DNA of 64,000 bases from the NCBI GenBank assembly GCA_013399875.1, contig VXAZ01007909.1:62001-126000 (forward strand), given 5' to 3'. Shown in pieces: positions 43,401 through 56,000 of this stretch. Source of the stretch: Gymnorhina tibicen. Taxonomy: Eukaryota; Chordata; Aves; Passeriformes; Artamidae. Under the pieces are notes generated by a model. It saw only the letters and a program-made list of their open reading frames with translations, was not told the origin of the DNA and did no database searches. Both the position numbers and the translations under genes were made by a program. How positions within the stretch are numbered: the first letter of the stretch is position 1; each line of letters begins with the position of its first letter.

Positions 43401-45497
43401 GCTCACTGCTACAGCACATGGACCTTGCTCAAAATCTATTACACATATCTACAGAGTACTTATACTCTACAGGGCACAATAGAGAACAGATAAAATACTG
43501 CTCAAGGCACCAATGAATCAATCCTTAAAAGCCTCTTTGACAAATACTCCTACTAAGTGTTGCAGTTTGACACACCTCCAGTTTTAATAGAGCAGCTACT
43601 CCAAGGTTAAAAAAACATTTGAAATCATAACCCACTAGACTGGTTCAACTAACTTTTGAAATAGTTTGTTCATTTCAGTGGAAACAGAACAGCAATATTC
43701 TCATTACCTAGCTAGTACAACATGGAACAGGTGATTCTTTCAAGACTTCTCAGGAAAGGAACAGCTGAACACTCATCTGCCTGGAACTTGCAAAAGCAAG
43801 TAACATTCAGGGATTATTTAAACTTAAGTTCAAGAAGGTAAAAGAGAGGGGGGCTGAGGTCATGTGTCAGCTAATGGACTGAAACTCAGAAGGCTTCATT
43901 TAAATTCCTGGTCAGGCACAGAAAAGTCATGCAAGCCTCTCAGGAAATTCTTACATTGATAGTAGTTCTTATCCTTGTGTAGTTCCCTAAAAAAAGATCA
44001 GCAGTAACACTTCCTTCTGCTTATTCTGTACCTTAACCATAAATGTCTTCAAGAAAGGACCTATCTCTTACCATCCATTGCAAAAACTCAGCATCCCTCA
44101 TTTTATGAGGGGACTCTCAGAGCAATAGTGTGAAAGACGGTGGGCTCCCTGCCAGCATAAGGAAGAAGGAATGAGGTTCACAAGGCTGAATCAGTGCAAA
44201 TTTTCTTCCCCAGAAGAGACTGGGACCTGCTTGCTGAGACCTGCAAGTTACCCTCAACATGCTTTAAGCATATGTCTTTTGATTTCCCAATATTCAGCCC
44301 CAAAGGAGCCCAGTTCCTTACAAGGTGAGCTGCAGACCTGAGCCTGCACCCTGGTTCAGAGGCAGCTGGATAAAGCCCTGCAAAGCCCATGCAGCCCAGA
44401 ACGCTCTCCATCCCCCCAGTACCTCCAGCTCTGGTGTCAGGTAGCACCTTTGGCAGCTAAAGGGACTGATATCCAGTGTGCCATGATAAAGCAAGAAGCA
44501 TTACTCAGTCTGTTAAACTTCCCTCCCACCCATGGGGGGAATCAACCAGATCCCTAAATTAAATCACAGTACAGTCACTGCTTATTCAACACCAGCAAAC
44601 AAGCTCCTGCAAGCCAAACACCTAGCATGACGGTGCTGATCGCTGGCAAGCTGGACAACAGGGAGTTTCAGCTATGAATTTTGGGAGGGTGGATTCTGTG
44701 CAACCTTTTAGAAGGTACAGCTGTGGTCAAGCAGCTTGCAAACTGTTTTATCAGTTGAAGGTAAACAGAGCTGTTCAGAAAGAGTACAGCCAAGGCTGAA
44801 ATTCTGGCTGCCCAGATGATAAACATTCAGAGAAATGTGTCAATTAATGTTTTCTTAAATAAGAAACAAAACACTAGAAACTACAAACCGTACCCTAAGT
44901 GTTGTAATTATGTTTCAAAAGTGTCTTAAACCGGAGGAAATTCAGTAACAGATCTCTAACTAGAAAAAGCAACTGATACAAGAAAAACTCTTTTCCATTC
45001 TTCCCCTGCTGTCTGTAATCTTGTTTAGAAAGCACTTGGGAAAAAGGGAAAGAAGTCAAAACAATTTGTTTCAGAGCAAGAAAGCAACATTACACTGCAA
45101 TAAATCAGTGTCACTGCACAGTTGTCCTAGTGGCTTATGAAATAGGAAAAAACTCTGTAAATTCACTGCTTATTTACTGTAGAATAGATGGTGTAGATCC
45201 TATCTACTCTTAGCAAAATCAGAAACATTAATCTCAAAAATTAATGTGAAATGGCTAGAAGTGAAGGAAAGCTGCTGGCTTTGCCTCCCAGGAGATTGCA
45301 ATGACAGTGAAATCACATTTAGTCTAACTGCAGGGTGTTCCCCACACTTCTCTGTAATTTAACTTAATATGGGGAGGAGCAATAAGGAGCCAAAGGCAGC
45401 AGTCACCAGTTCAGGATCAGGCAAGCTCTCTACTTCATGAGTTGGATTTTGGATAAGCATTAATAAGCTCCACAAAATGCACTCTAATTAGCAGGTT

Positions 45498-45549
45498 TCA
45501 AGGTTAGGTAAATGCATCCAGTATCAAGGTTAGGAAAATGCATCCAGCA
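45498..45549. repeat. Two-copy 26-bp tandem duplication
   Basis: The unit that begins TCAAGGTTAGG and ends ATGCATCCAG(T/C)A is repeated with only two differences, at 45498-45523 and 45524-45549. Confidence 0.88.
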
Positions 45550-45806
45550 CTCCTGGAGCCGAGCACTAACTTCTTGTTAGGTCCCTTCAAGCTGCTTTGC
45601 CTCCTCCTCCTCCTTCTCCCTCCATTTCGCAGCTCAGCCAGTGCCCAATACCCCTAGGACAGATGTTGTGGTTAAAGAGACACATGCACTGTACACAGCA
45701 TGCAACCTCATCACTACTTTGAATTTCAGGAGGGTGTGAGAGTCCTCCAGCTGTGGAAATCATTCTTTAGAGACAGATGCTTTGCAGAATAAATGCAGGG
45801 TAAAAT

Positions 45807-45856
45807 ATCTCTTCTCAGCCTTTTGGCTGAGAGCAAGTATATTATCAGTTTAATAA
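45807..45856 (+). pseudogene. U2 snRNA 5'-end fragment (retropseudogene)
   Basis: The sequence begins ATCTCTTCTCAGCCTTTTGG and aligns with the first 36 bases of vertebrate U2 snRNA at about 30 of 36 positions. After a gap of about ten bases it resumes with the TTATCAGTTTAATA segment. The core of the branch-point recognition region (GTAGTA in U2) is altered to ATATTA, and everything 3' of about U2 base 60 is missing. It cannot make a working U2 RNA. No U2-type promoter (PSE) is apparent upstream. It is best read as an old truncated retropseudogene in PLS3 intron 1, antisense to PLS3. Confidence 0.75.
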
Positions 45857-46399
45857 AACATAACTAAGCAAAATCTCAGAGCAATACATTCAGTACAAAC
45901 AAAATTAGGTCATGAAGAAGCTATACTAGAAGTGTTCTACAGGTTTGCAGACAAGTTAAGCTTTTAGCACAAAAAATGCAGCATTGCAGTTCAATACTTA
46001 AAAGTACTGGTATGCAAGTGTTTTAAACTAGTAGCAACTACTAAAGTATTTAGAGAGGGTCTACACTGGCTTCCAGCATCAGGTATAGCCAGAACCACAG
46101 CAAGCAAGATAAATCCTGTTAGTTAGGAAACTAAATCCTGTCAGCCTGTAATGCCTCATACCATTCCAGCTGGAAGGGCAAGGCAGCATTCAGAGCCCAA
46201 CCTCTCCAGGTGAAAGACCCCAAAAAGTTCAGTAGCCACCACAGCCAGCAGCCTACAGCCATTTCCCAAAAGCACTCAGACTTTCCGCAAGGCACAGGTT
46301 TAAATATTTAACACTTTAACATGCAAGTTTAAGCAGTTTTGCTTTGTAGAAGCTGCAGACTGAGATGGAATAAGACTGTGCCCCAGAGTTCTGGGAAGA

Positions 46400-46960
46400 C
46401 ACACCCTCAGCCCTCGCCTGAAACATTAAACCGTCGGTGATGCACAATCGGTGGCAGCCCTCGCTGCTGTTTGCACGCGTCAAGTGCACTGATAAATTCC
46501 AAACTTAGACACATCAAAACCTGAAATTCGTTCTGCCCTCAGCTGTTTTCCTCTATCTACTACAGCAGTAGGAATTACAAGACATTTTGCAGAGAAAAGC
46601 AAAACAAGTCGTTGCAGGACAATCTCTGGCATGTGCCTGCATCCGCACCGCCGGGCAGCACCCACACGCTAGCCCGTCCCGGGACACCCTTCGTCAGCCT
46701 TCCTTACCTCTCCTCCTCTCTCCTCCCAGGGAAGGCAAATCGCTCCCTCGCCCGGCCCGAGCGTTGAAGCGTCTCCCACGTCCCCAGCCCGGAGCTGGGC
46801 AGCCAGCATTCCTTCCTCCCTCCCTCCCCGCCCAGCGATGGGAGGTCGCTTCCCCGAGAGCCGCAAAGGGAATGCGGTCATATCGCGAAGAGATGCGCTA
46901 CAGCGGCCAGCGCCAGGCGGCCTGAGCATCCCGCGAGCACGGGGCACCCAGAGGGGATTC
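46400..46960 (-). promoter_or_regulatory. PLS3: CpG-rich promoter region of PLS3
   Basis: This is the only clear cluster of CpG dinucleotides in the window outside the LTRs, with the highest density at 46630-46940. It contains a GC box (GGGCGGGG on the minus strand, 46826-46833) and a long pyrimidine/purine-skewed run at 46810-46830. No TATA box is seen at a useful position. That fits a broad housekeeping-type promoter, as expected for widely expressed PLS3. Limits are approximate. Confidence 0.7.
46708..46830 (-). other. PLS3: Probable non-coding exon 1 of PLS3
   Basis: On the minus strand a strong donor, GAGAG|GTAAGG, ends an exon at 46708 inside the CpG-rich region. Spliced to exon 2 at 35933 it would give a 5' UTR ending 20 nt before the ATG. 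The transcription start is not visible; the upper limit was set near the GC box. Other alternative first exons are possible. Confidence 0.55.
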
Positions 46961-49900
46961 TCCCCAACAACCAGCTCTTGTTCTTTTATTGTCTGGCACT
47001 CGGGAACAGGAAGCAGCAAGATACAGAGCTTTTAGGTAAGCAAACTATTTTTTTTTTTAATTAATAAAAACAAAACACAAACCCAAAACAAAACAAAAAA
47101 GCTCCTCTACTGCTCTTTACTCTTTAAAATTAATGCATTTTGCTTTGCTAGTTCTCAGCACGTCCAGTCAAACAGCAACGCAGAGCTTGTATTCGGCTGT
47201 ATGTACTTATTTTATCAGTGTCTTTGAAACAAACAGAATCTCACAGAACACTAAAGATCCAGACCTATTTGGCCTCAGTCTGCACTGAAGGAGGATTCTG
47301 CCTGCTATTTCACCTCATAGTTCCTCAAAAATGAAAATTTAAAAAAAAACTAAAAAATAAAGTGGTCTGAATAGATTACATTAAATTAAATACAGATTTC
47401 AGAGCTAGCCCATACTGTAATATATCACATTATCTCAGCAATTAATCCCTATCTGCTCTAGATGAAACAGGGACAGATATCTGCTGCAAGCAAGGAAGAC
47501 ACAAGCAACAGAAACATCACATACTGTGTGCTGCTGATGCAATGCACAGGAGCAGAATCAATCACCAGAAAGGTTAAGTGGGCTTTCCAGACTATAATCA
47601 GATATGTCAGAAATTTGTGTTCCTGTTAAGTCCATAATGTTTGAGCATTCCCATAGCTAAAATGAAAAGATGTCATTTACTAATAAACACAGTATTTGGA
47701 TTAGTGAAAAATTTGAAGAACTCATGACTGTTCTAAAAATTATGGTCAATATGGTCACTGGGTGGTTTTTTTGTTGTTTCTCTTTAAAAATTACATCAGC
47801 CAGGAAAGTGAGTCACTGCCTGGTACCATTTCTTGGGTATCACCTGAAAATTTAGCTTCCAGCTGTGAAGTTTCAAAAGAAGTATAAAACACACCCCAAA
47901 AAACAAAAAACCTAACCCCAAACCCACAGCCTGCCAGCTTCCTCAGGATGGTTAACATCATGGAAACCAAAATAGAGGGTTTTATGCCCAGAACTGCAGC
48001 TGCAACTTAAAAGGAAAGAAGTTGGATTGAAAAAACACTTCTGCAGTCCACGGAGACCAGGCTGAGTGCACATCAGACAGGGTTTAGAGAAGAGTGACTT
48101 TGACTCCGCTCTGACTTGCACCAGCAACTGGCTTCACATCGCATCAGCCTCTGGGTACAGGAAGCCCAACTGGCTGCTCTGACCAAAACCAGGAACTGCA
48201 TCCAGCCTGTGAAGTTTTGGGGCAAACATGCAACAAAAATGAAGAAACTCATCTCATGAAGTTTAGTGTCTCCACTTTCTGTCCTACATGTGAGTATATT
48301 GCACAGCATAAATTCATCCTCTAAGGGTTAGTGAGGCTTCGGGGCTTGACAGGTCCTGGGGAGAGCATGCCAGAGCCCAGCTCCCAAACTAGGTTGCGAC
48401 TTTCTATCAGTGGCAGAGCTATTGTACAAGCAATGTCTGCTTTTTGAGGGGGGAAAGAAAAGCCTCCTCTCCTTGTCTCTGTCATCTGTGTTGCTGGAAC
48501 AGCAAAGCAGCACCTGCAGGTGTACAGGTGGCAGATTGGCACTGCAGAGGCAGATGCCTAAAAGCCACCAGCTCATGGGTCTTTAGACCTCGGCTTACTC
48601 ACTTTTCTTTTTTCAGGTAAGTGTAAAGCATTCTACAGGGTTACCAGGTATAATCATTCCCTCTGACTTGAGAGGGAAATGACATCCCTATCCCCTGTCA
48701 CCAGGTAGTACAGCTCCTCAGTGGCTCCACCACAAGGAGTTTAATTCACGGACAGTGCACATGAAATACCCATCTTCCACATTTGCAAAGGATCAGAGAT
48801 AGCCAATTTTTCCAGAGCTTTAAGAGCGCTCTGCTCTCTGAATACTCAAAATCCAGTCCTGGCGGTCCAACCTGCAATTACTGTCAAACCTAAAACAGCA
48901 CCTCGGCAGTGCCAGCACCACTCATCTCCACGTCATGTCTCAAGACTCACCACACTGGGGTGTGGCAATGGCAGGCAGCAAATGAGTTCCCTGGGCACTC
49001 CCAGCCCACTTCCTCAACACGCCTGGTCACACACCACTTCCCACACTCTTCCAAAATAGGAATTTTTTGGTAGAGCCAGTATACCAGTGTATTTTTCTCT
49101 TCTTCCTGCTTTAAGAAAGCCTTTTAGGGAAGAAGAAGGTGCCTGAGGTGCTCAGGTGACACATCCACGCCCCTGCATGGAAAACTGTGATGTAGGTTTA
49201 TGCACAAGGAAAACTTCCAGCACTGGCAAGACTCCTCCAGCACATCATTGTGCAAGGGGACACATCTCCTCCGCAGCTCCAGCTGCCAAGTTTCACTGGG
49301 AGGCCACTAATACATATTTGCTCTCCAGAAGGTACTCAATAATGGCTGTGGGAGCAGCAGCTGCTGCCTTCCAGGTGACAAGGGAGCAGAGAGGGTAAAA
49401 TCAGGAGTCGTCTTTTACCACAAACTCTCAAGAACAGACCCTTTGGCAAAGTTCTGGGGGAGGAAGGGTGCTCATCCAGTGTGCAGGCCTTTGGCTACAA
49501 TGGGCTGTGAAGCCCCACTGCTCTCCCCACTGAGTCCAGAAGAGAACAATCATCTGCTTCTGGACACCAAGTTTTCCTGCCCACTCCAGAAGTAGTATTT
49601 TCCTCACTAATGCCAAGAGATACCATGCTAATGTTGGAAGCTGTTTGAGATAACTGATGAAATCCACGGTGATGAACAAGTCCCTGGGCATGCTACATCT
49701 GTCCTAGTGATTTTTGGGATGGGTTTTAACTGAGGCACTTCTAGCTCCTGCCTAAAATATCTGTTTGCTGGGATACAGCCAGCTCCACTGTCAACCAGCC
49801 ATGGGGGTATACGACATGCTGGTTTACTCCAGCATCCCCATGCTAGAGAAATCTCCATGGCCGGAGGGCTGGGCCACAGCAGCCTCGGGAGATCCCAGAG

Positions 49901-50022
49901 CCAACAGAGCATCAGCAGACCTTGGCGAGCCATCAGGAGCAGCAAAGGTGGCTCAGTCTCCTGCCTCTGCCTGCTCTAGTGCTAGAAATCAAGTGTTTTC
50001 AGGAATATCCCCTCTCCTTAGG

Positions 50023-50035
50023 AAAAAAAAAAAAN

Positions 50036-50073
<38 letters not shown>

Positions 50074-50098
50074 GAAAGAGAGAGAGAAGAGAGAGAAG
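50023..50098 (+). repeat. Poly(A) tract with an N, followed by GA-rich repeat
   Basis: Twelve As, an N at 50035, GC, then 32 As (50038-50069) are followed by a purine-only GA-rich stretch to about 50098. The N shows the assembly could not resolve this homopolymer. It may be a simple repeat or a retrocopy tail, but no body was recognised upstream. Confidence 0.9.
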
Positions 50099-53000
50099 TT
50101 CAAAAGAATACCTGAAAGAGAAAACCAGGTAACTTGAATAGTCTACTTCACCAAATAAAAAACACCATGCTCTATGAGCCAGGGCTTTAGAGGGCAAAGC
50201 TGAGTGGACAGCCACCACCCCATTTTGGACGGACAGCAGTGACCATTTACCATGTGCAAGATGTTCCCCTCCTCCAGTTCTGTCCACATTCTCTTTTAAG
50301 GACTTTAATGAAATTATGAACAGATAGAAGGACTCTCACCTGTGCTTTCTGATACAAATTGAGAGTTTATGCACTTTTTGCTTTCTCCCTCAGTGCCAAC
50401 CAATGGCAGTGTACATCCCATCAATGTAAACAGCTGTGGAAAGATGTGACAACTGAGGAGCAAGCATTTGACCTTAACTCCTCAGTTTATCAGTCTTTTT
50501 AAAGAAAAATCAGGTCCATCTTTGCTAGATTTCCCCCTTAAAAGCTTCCTAAGCTGCTCTGTCAGCGAGCCTGTCATCTGGAAGAAAGCAAGATGTTAGT
50601 CAGGCTCAGGCTTATTAAATAAAAACCTTGCATATGCAGGAGGGACTGAAAGTTGGCCTTTATTTAAAAAACGGCTGCAAACTTCAGTATGATTTTGTAG
50701 TGCAGAACAGATCTGAGGATTCGCTTGATTTACCCTGTGCTCCACCAGTGCTCAGCTTAGCAATTAACCAGCTAATTATTCACAGCTTAGATCAGGGAGC
50801 CATGTAGTCACCAAAGAAGTCCACAAGTATGCCCAGAACACCGCACAAAGGATATTTCATGTCTTGCTATTTCATAAGGAAATCGGGAGGCTTTAACTGA
50901 TGTCAGCTCCAGGAAATGAGCCACAGGCAGATGATGCCGGAAGCAGGAGGCTTTATATTTAGTACTGAGTCACCCACTTTATTAAATTCAAAAGACAAAA
51001 AAAGGTGGGTGTGGAGAGGGGATAAGTGGGAAAAAAGTGAACAAGTTATTCTCTTGAGATCATGGGCCATGGGGAGTCTAGGGTTGGATGGGGTTTTTTT
51101 TGTAAAGGACGAGCAAAATTAGAGATTACCTGAAAACCCTTTCTGCACATCCACTGGAAAAGCAGTTGCCAGATGAGCTGCACTTCCCGGGGCAGAAGCC
51201 AGCACTGAAAACACTGCAGGGGTCTGCAGTGCCTTTGGGATTTGCTCCGGCCAGTCCTGCAGGCCTGAGCAGGGCACCACCACTTCTGAGGCACTTTCCC
51301 CATCCTTTCTGCTACATCTTTGAGCCAAAGGAGAAGCCACTGGAAGGAACTTGGAGTAGAGAATATTTTTATGCCAGTTTTGCAGCTCCACCTAACCAAT
51401 CACAAAGTGCACCTTGCAACAATCACACCCCAGAGAAAACACTTTGGGTGATTACAACAGCATCAGATGAAGGCTAATGGCTGTTACTGAAGCATGGGAA
51501 GAGGAACTAACTTGACATAGTAAAACTGCACCCAGGTAGGGCTGACATCATCCAAAGGCCAACCTGTCCCTTTCCTTCTCCTCACCATTTCAGTCCCCCC
51601 ATCCTGGCTGGCTGAGGGGTCAAATGGACATCAGCACAAGGAAGATGAAGCAGGGCAGAGGGCCCACTGTTAGCACAGCACCCCAGTTAGAACCAGCTCA
51701 GCCACCCCACAGACCAGGCCACTGGAGAAAGAATGGCGGGAGGTCTGGTAGGAGGGTCTTGAAGGCACAAAAATACTTTTTCATCTTTCACCTCAGCTGC
51801 CAGCTCTGTCTATCACCCAAGTCTGTCCTTGACATTACTCAGACAATCCTCTGCTCTCTTGGAGAACATCCTCTAGATGACTATCCACCTTCAGTCACTA
51901 CTCAAGGAAATAGCATTTTACACTAGAACTGCACTATTGCAGAAAACAAGTGACTGTTCACACAATATTTCTGAGCAGGGAAACCGTTCTGATCCATTTT
52001 CTGGCAACACTCCATTTAGACACATCTACAATTGAGAAGTATACAGCATTCATGTGGACTGCACCCTCATGGAATGTATTAATATGGAAAAGCTGCCATT
52101 TAATTGGAATGTAGTTCTTTGAACTAAGATCTTTTGACATACACTAAAGAAAGTTTTAAGAAGTACCAAAAAAACAATCTTAATGCAAATGGTTGCACCA
52201 TGCAAATTGCAGGAGTACAGATTTGTTCAGAAGAGGTTCATCTTTTCATACAAGCCTGTCAATAAGCCTTTTAACTTTCTGTCAGTGATAAAATACTCTG
52301 CAGCCTGAGCAGCAGCAACAGCTTTGCAAAGTTTTCAGCTACTTGAGCCAGATTTCTCCCCTGAGAAGATTCACTTTCTAAATACTAAAACATAAATACT
52401 TCCACCAAAGCCAAGCACTGCACCTCATTTTGACTTAAAAAAAGTCAACTGAAAACAAGAGCTCTCTAATGCCAAATGCCACCAGGGACTTGCCTATAGA
52501 AGCACCCTATTAGATTACTAATAAAATTGGTGTAATCTTCAAAATAAGATTACAACAGTAAAAAAGATGTGGTTTGAAAAATAGATCTGTGGATTGCAGC
52601 AAGTCCACAATTATGCAGAACCAGAGGTCAGGAACTGCTTAATACCTTCCACCTATACACAAGAAGAGATTACACCTCTGCAGTCACAGTCTGCTCCGGC
52701 CACCAAATGGACATTTGGCCAACTGTTGACCACTGTGCAGACCAGTTTGCTGCACCCACTCCTGGCCAGGTGGGAGGCTGTGGGAGATTGCCACTGGGTG
52801 GCTCCTCAGTCCCACACAATCCATCTACACCTCCAGGAGAGCTCCCACTATCAGAAAGGTTTCAGTTACTGACCAGCCTGGGCAGCAGCACACACCCAGC
52901 CCAGCCAGGGAGGATCTCCAGGAAGGGGCTGGTATCTCATTTGGACATCCTGCCAGAGGTATGTGGCTCATCATATTGTGCAAGGGAGCCTACAAGTTCA

Positions 53001-56000
53001 TCTGTGTTGAACTAGTCCAAAATCTCATCTCAAGGGATGTTGAAGCTTTTTCTGGTATTTAGCTCATGCAAGGGAAGCTTGTTGGCTTCCCTCCAACTGC
53101 TCTTTTTATCTCAGACCCCAACAGAAAGTTTCCTGTAGGACGGACCTGATGGACGGGGTAACTCCAGGGGCTCCCACAACTACTGCACTCTTTTCAAATA
53201 TGTAGAAAGGTGGGGTTGAGCTGGATTATCACTCACATATACACTGTAAGTTGTCACCCTTCATAGCCTTCAGGTCCCTAGAGCACCATCTTCACCACAC
53301 AGTTCATTACACTGTTAATTAGTAAGCCACCTCACATTTTCCAGACCATAAAAAACAGCTACTAGTAGCAGACTGATCTCTGTGCTGTGAAGCCAGTCTT
53401 TGCTTTGACAGCAGATTTCTTATAGTCTCTAGTCTGTTGTTGCTGTTGATTAATGCTTTATGAATTTTATGAATTAGTATTAAAGAAACGCTCATCCTAT
53501 AAATTAACAAAATAAAACCAAAAACCAAACATCTACAGACCCTACTTAAAGCCAGACAAGGCATGGTGTTTGATAGAAGGCATGAAGCAACTTTGGAGCT
53601 CAGGCAGAAGAGCTAGATCTATAGCTGGGAGCAAGGACACCACAAGGGTCAACATGGATTACACCAAAGAGGTCCAAATGCTGAGCAAGAATATCAGCTT
53701 ATGAGTGTTACACGTGAAAGGGAAATGCACTAAAGAAAGTGCAATGCCTTGCTATGTGCCAAGTTGATATCAAACCAATGCACAGAGCTTTAATTGCTAA
53801 AGTGAATCATTGACTGGTACTGGTCGTAAAGGCTCTTGCGTAACAGAGGGTTTCAAGGACTGTACAGGGCAGAATCTTACTCCATTTCATGACTTTCAAA
53901 ATTCTTTTTATACAGACCTTCAGAACACAGGGAGCAAAGAGACCAACTAAAACAACCCCATATAACCCAGAAAAAGTGTATATACTACTTAGAGAAGGGG
54001 GAGTAAGGGGAGGGAAGAATAAAAGTTGTTGCCATTAGTGAGGGATCTAACTAATGTAGGCTGGGTACTGCCATTACCATCCATCCAGCACAGCTACAGT
54101 AACTTCTGGGAGCTTCTTAGCTGGGCAGAAGCAGTGTCAGTTTTTCAAATTTTCAACAAGAAGTCTGACTATGCTGCCGTTGCTGGAGCATTTGGTTTAT
54201 ATAACACAGTGGCAAGAGCCCAGCTTGAAATTAGATCAACAAGAACATTACAAAGGAGTGGGCGAAAGAAGGGCAGGAGCAGGATTGCACAGGAACCTCC
54301 CATCCATGTCCCCAAGGAAAGCTTAGTCCCAACTTCAGCCAAACAGTGCAGAAAGGAACAGGCTGAAGTTTAGGTCAGACATTAAGGCTGCTTATTCAAA
54401 ATATTTTCAGTTTTCAGAAGGCCTGGTTTCCCCTCTCTCCTTATGGAAAGATGAATTCTACCTAAGTGAGGATTCAGAAACTTTTTTATTATTACAAGGA
54501 GCACTGAGAAACATGAATGCTTTTGTAAATGTATTTCCATTTGTTCTCTACTGAACTTCAGAATGTTGCTATTTCAGAAACAGTTCTTAAAAGCAAGGGC
54601 CAACTTTCTCCCTGAATGCCTGCCCAATACCAATCACAACACGGTAACCTTATATATCCACAACACCCTATGTATTCCCTACAATAAAGTCCTCACAATC
54701 CATTCTTGGAGGCAAAACATTTTGTGCAAAATTCAGGAAAAAACAGCTTAATTGCAATATTGTTCTGGAACTCACTTCCTTTATTTCTGTGACCAGCTGG
54801 AGACAAGCACCTTGTTCTATGCTGGGTCAAGGAAATGTTTAACTACAGGATTTATAGCAGAATATATATGTGTATATACCACCACAGCACTGCAGCTGCT
54901 CAACAGTTATAGCAGAAGGCAAACACTGGTTTAGCCCAAGGAAAACAGGGATGGGCTGGAATATCAGCCTGCTCACTAACATCTTGCTGCAGAGGCTCCA
55001 AGGCAGGAGAGCATCCAAGCCTGTCCCTGGGACAAGACTCAGCATCCTGGAATCTCAAAACCACAGCCCTGTTTCAAACCTAAACAACACTCCACAGATC
55101 CTTCCTGACCGATTAGGAGAAAGGAGCACAATATTGCGATGGCAGCATAAACAAGGACCCAGAATTTATGATCTTTCAGACCCAGCTGAAGCACTGCTTC
55201 ACAAAATATGAGTGCCAATTACAGGGATGGGTAGCTTGAATTCAAGTTTCCACTTGGTTAGCACTGCACTGGACAGACTGAGAACTTCGGTGCTTGCCCA
55301 GCAGTTTCATCTGCCGAGAGGGGTTGCACCAAGATCTTCCATGAAAACAGGGACAGAGACTGTGAAAACCCACTGGACCTCATCCAGTTCCTGACCCTCC
55401 CAGCAGAGCAGAGTCAAAGGCAACAAGTTCACTCCTACTGTTTGTGTAAGCAGAGCAAGACACTCTTCTACCTTGTAGTACAGAAGAGAGTGGAAGAGGC
55501 AGATCAGCAACCCCCCTTCCCTCGTTATTTTGAGCAGAAGTCCTGGTACGTGGGCTTCTGCCACCAGGGCTGGGACAGTATCACACACATCAGCAACATC
55601 ACTGAGGCAAAGATCAAAACAAACATTAAAAAACCCCAAATCTGATCAAAAAAAGGTACTTTGAGGGAATGAGCACATAGAAAAAAACAACTTCAGCTAT
55701 AGTTTTCAGGTAACACAACAGGCAAGGAAAAACATGGAAATGGCACATAGGTGACTGTGCAAACTTGTTTCAGGAACACCCCACTGCACATCACCTTCCA
55801 TCTAATCCAAACAGGATACAAGCTTCTGTTATCCAAGGTCTTCAAATTCTTCTGAATTTCAAACATCCTGTGCATTCAGCTCTGGAGAGCCCCTAATTGA
55901 ATCACTAATATATTGGCAAAAAATAAGCCACATAGATATAATGCAGAATCCCATGCCTTTCCTATTTGCTTTCTAGTATAGAAATACTTTTCATATGTTG

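Larger units (their letters stand above)
35934..46707 (-). other. PLS3: PLS3 intron 1
   Basis: A 10.8-kb first intron between the probable non-coding exon 1 and the start-codon exon. It contains small tandem duplications at 37417-37444 and 45498-45549 and a U2-snRNA-like fragment at 45807-45856. Long first introns often carry enhancers, but no specific element can be proved here. Confidence 0.6.

Noticed and set aside
46587..46925. 112-residue plus-strand open frame in the CpG region
   Set aside because: GC-rich promoter sequence lacks stop codons by composition, and the Pro/Arg/Ala-rich product resembles no family.
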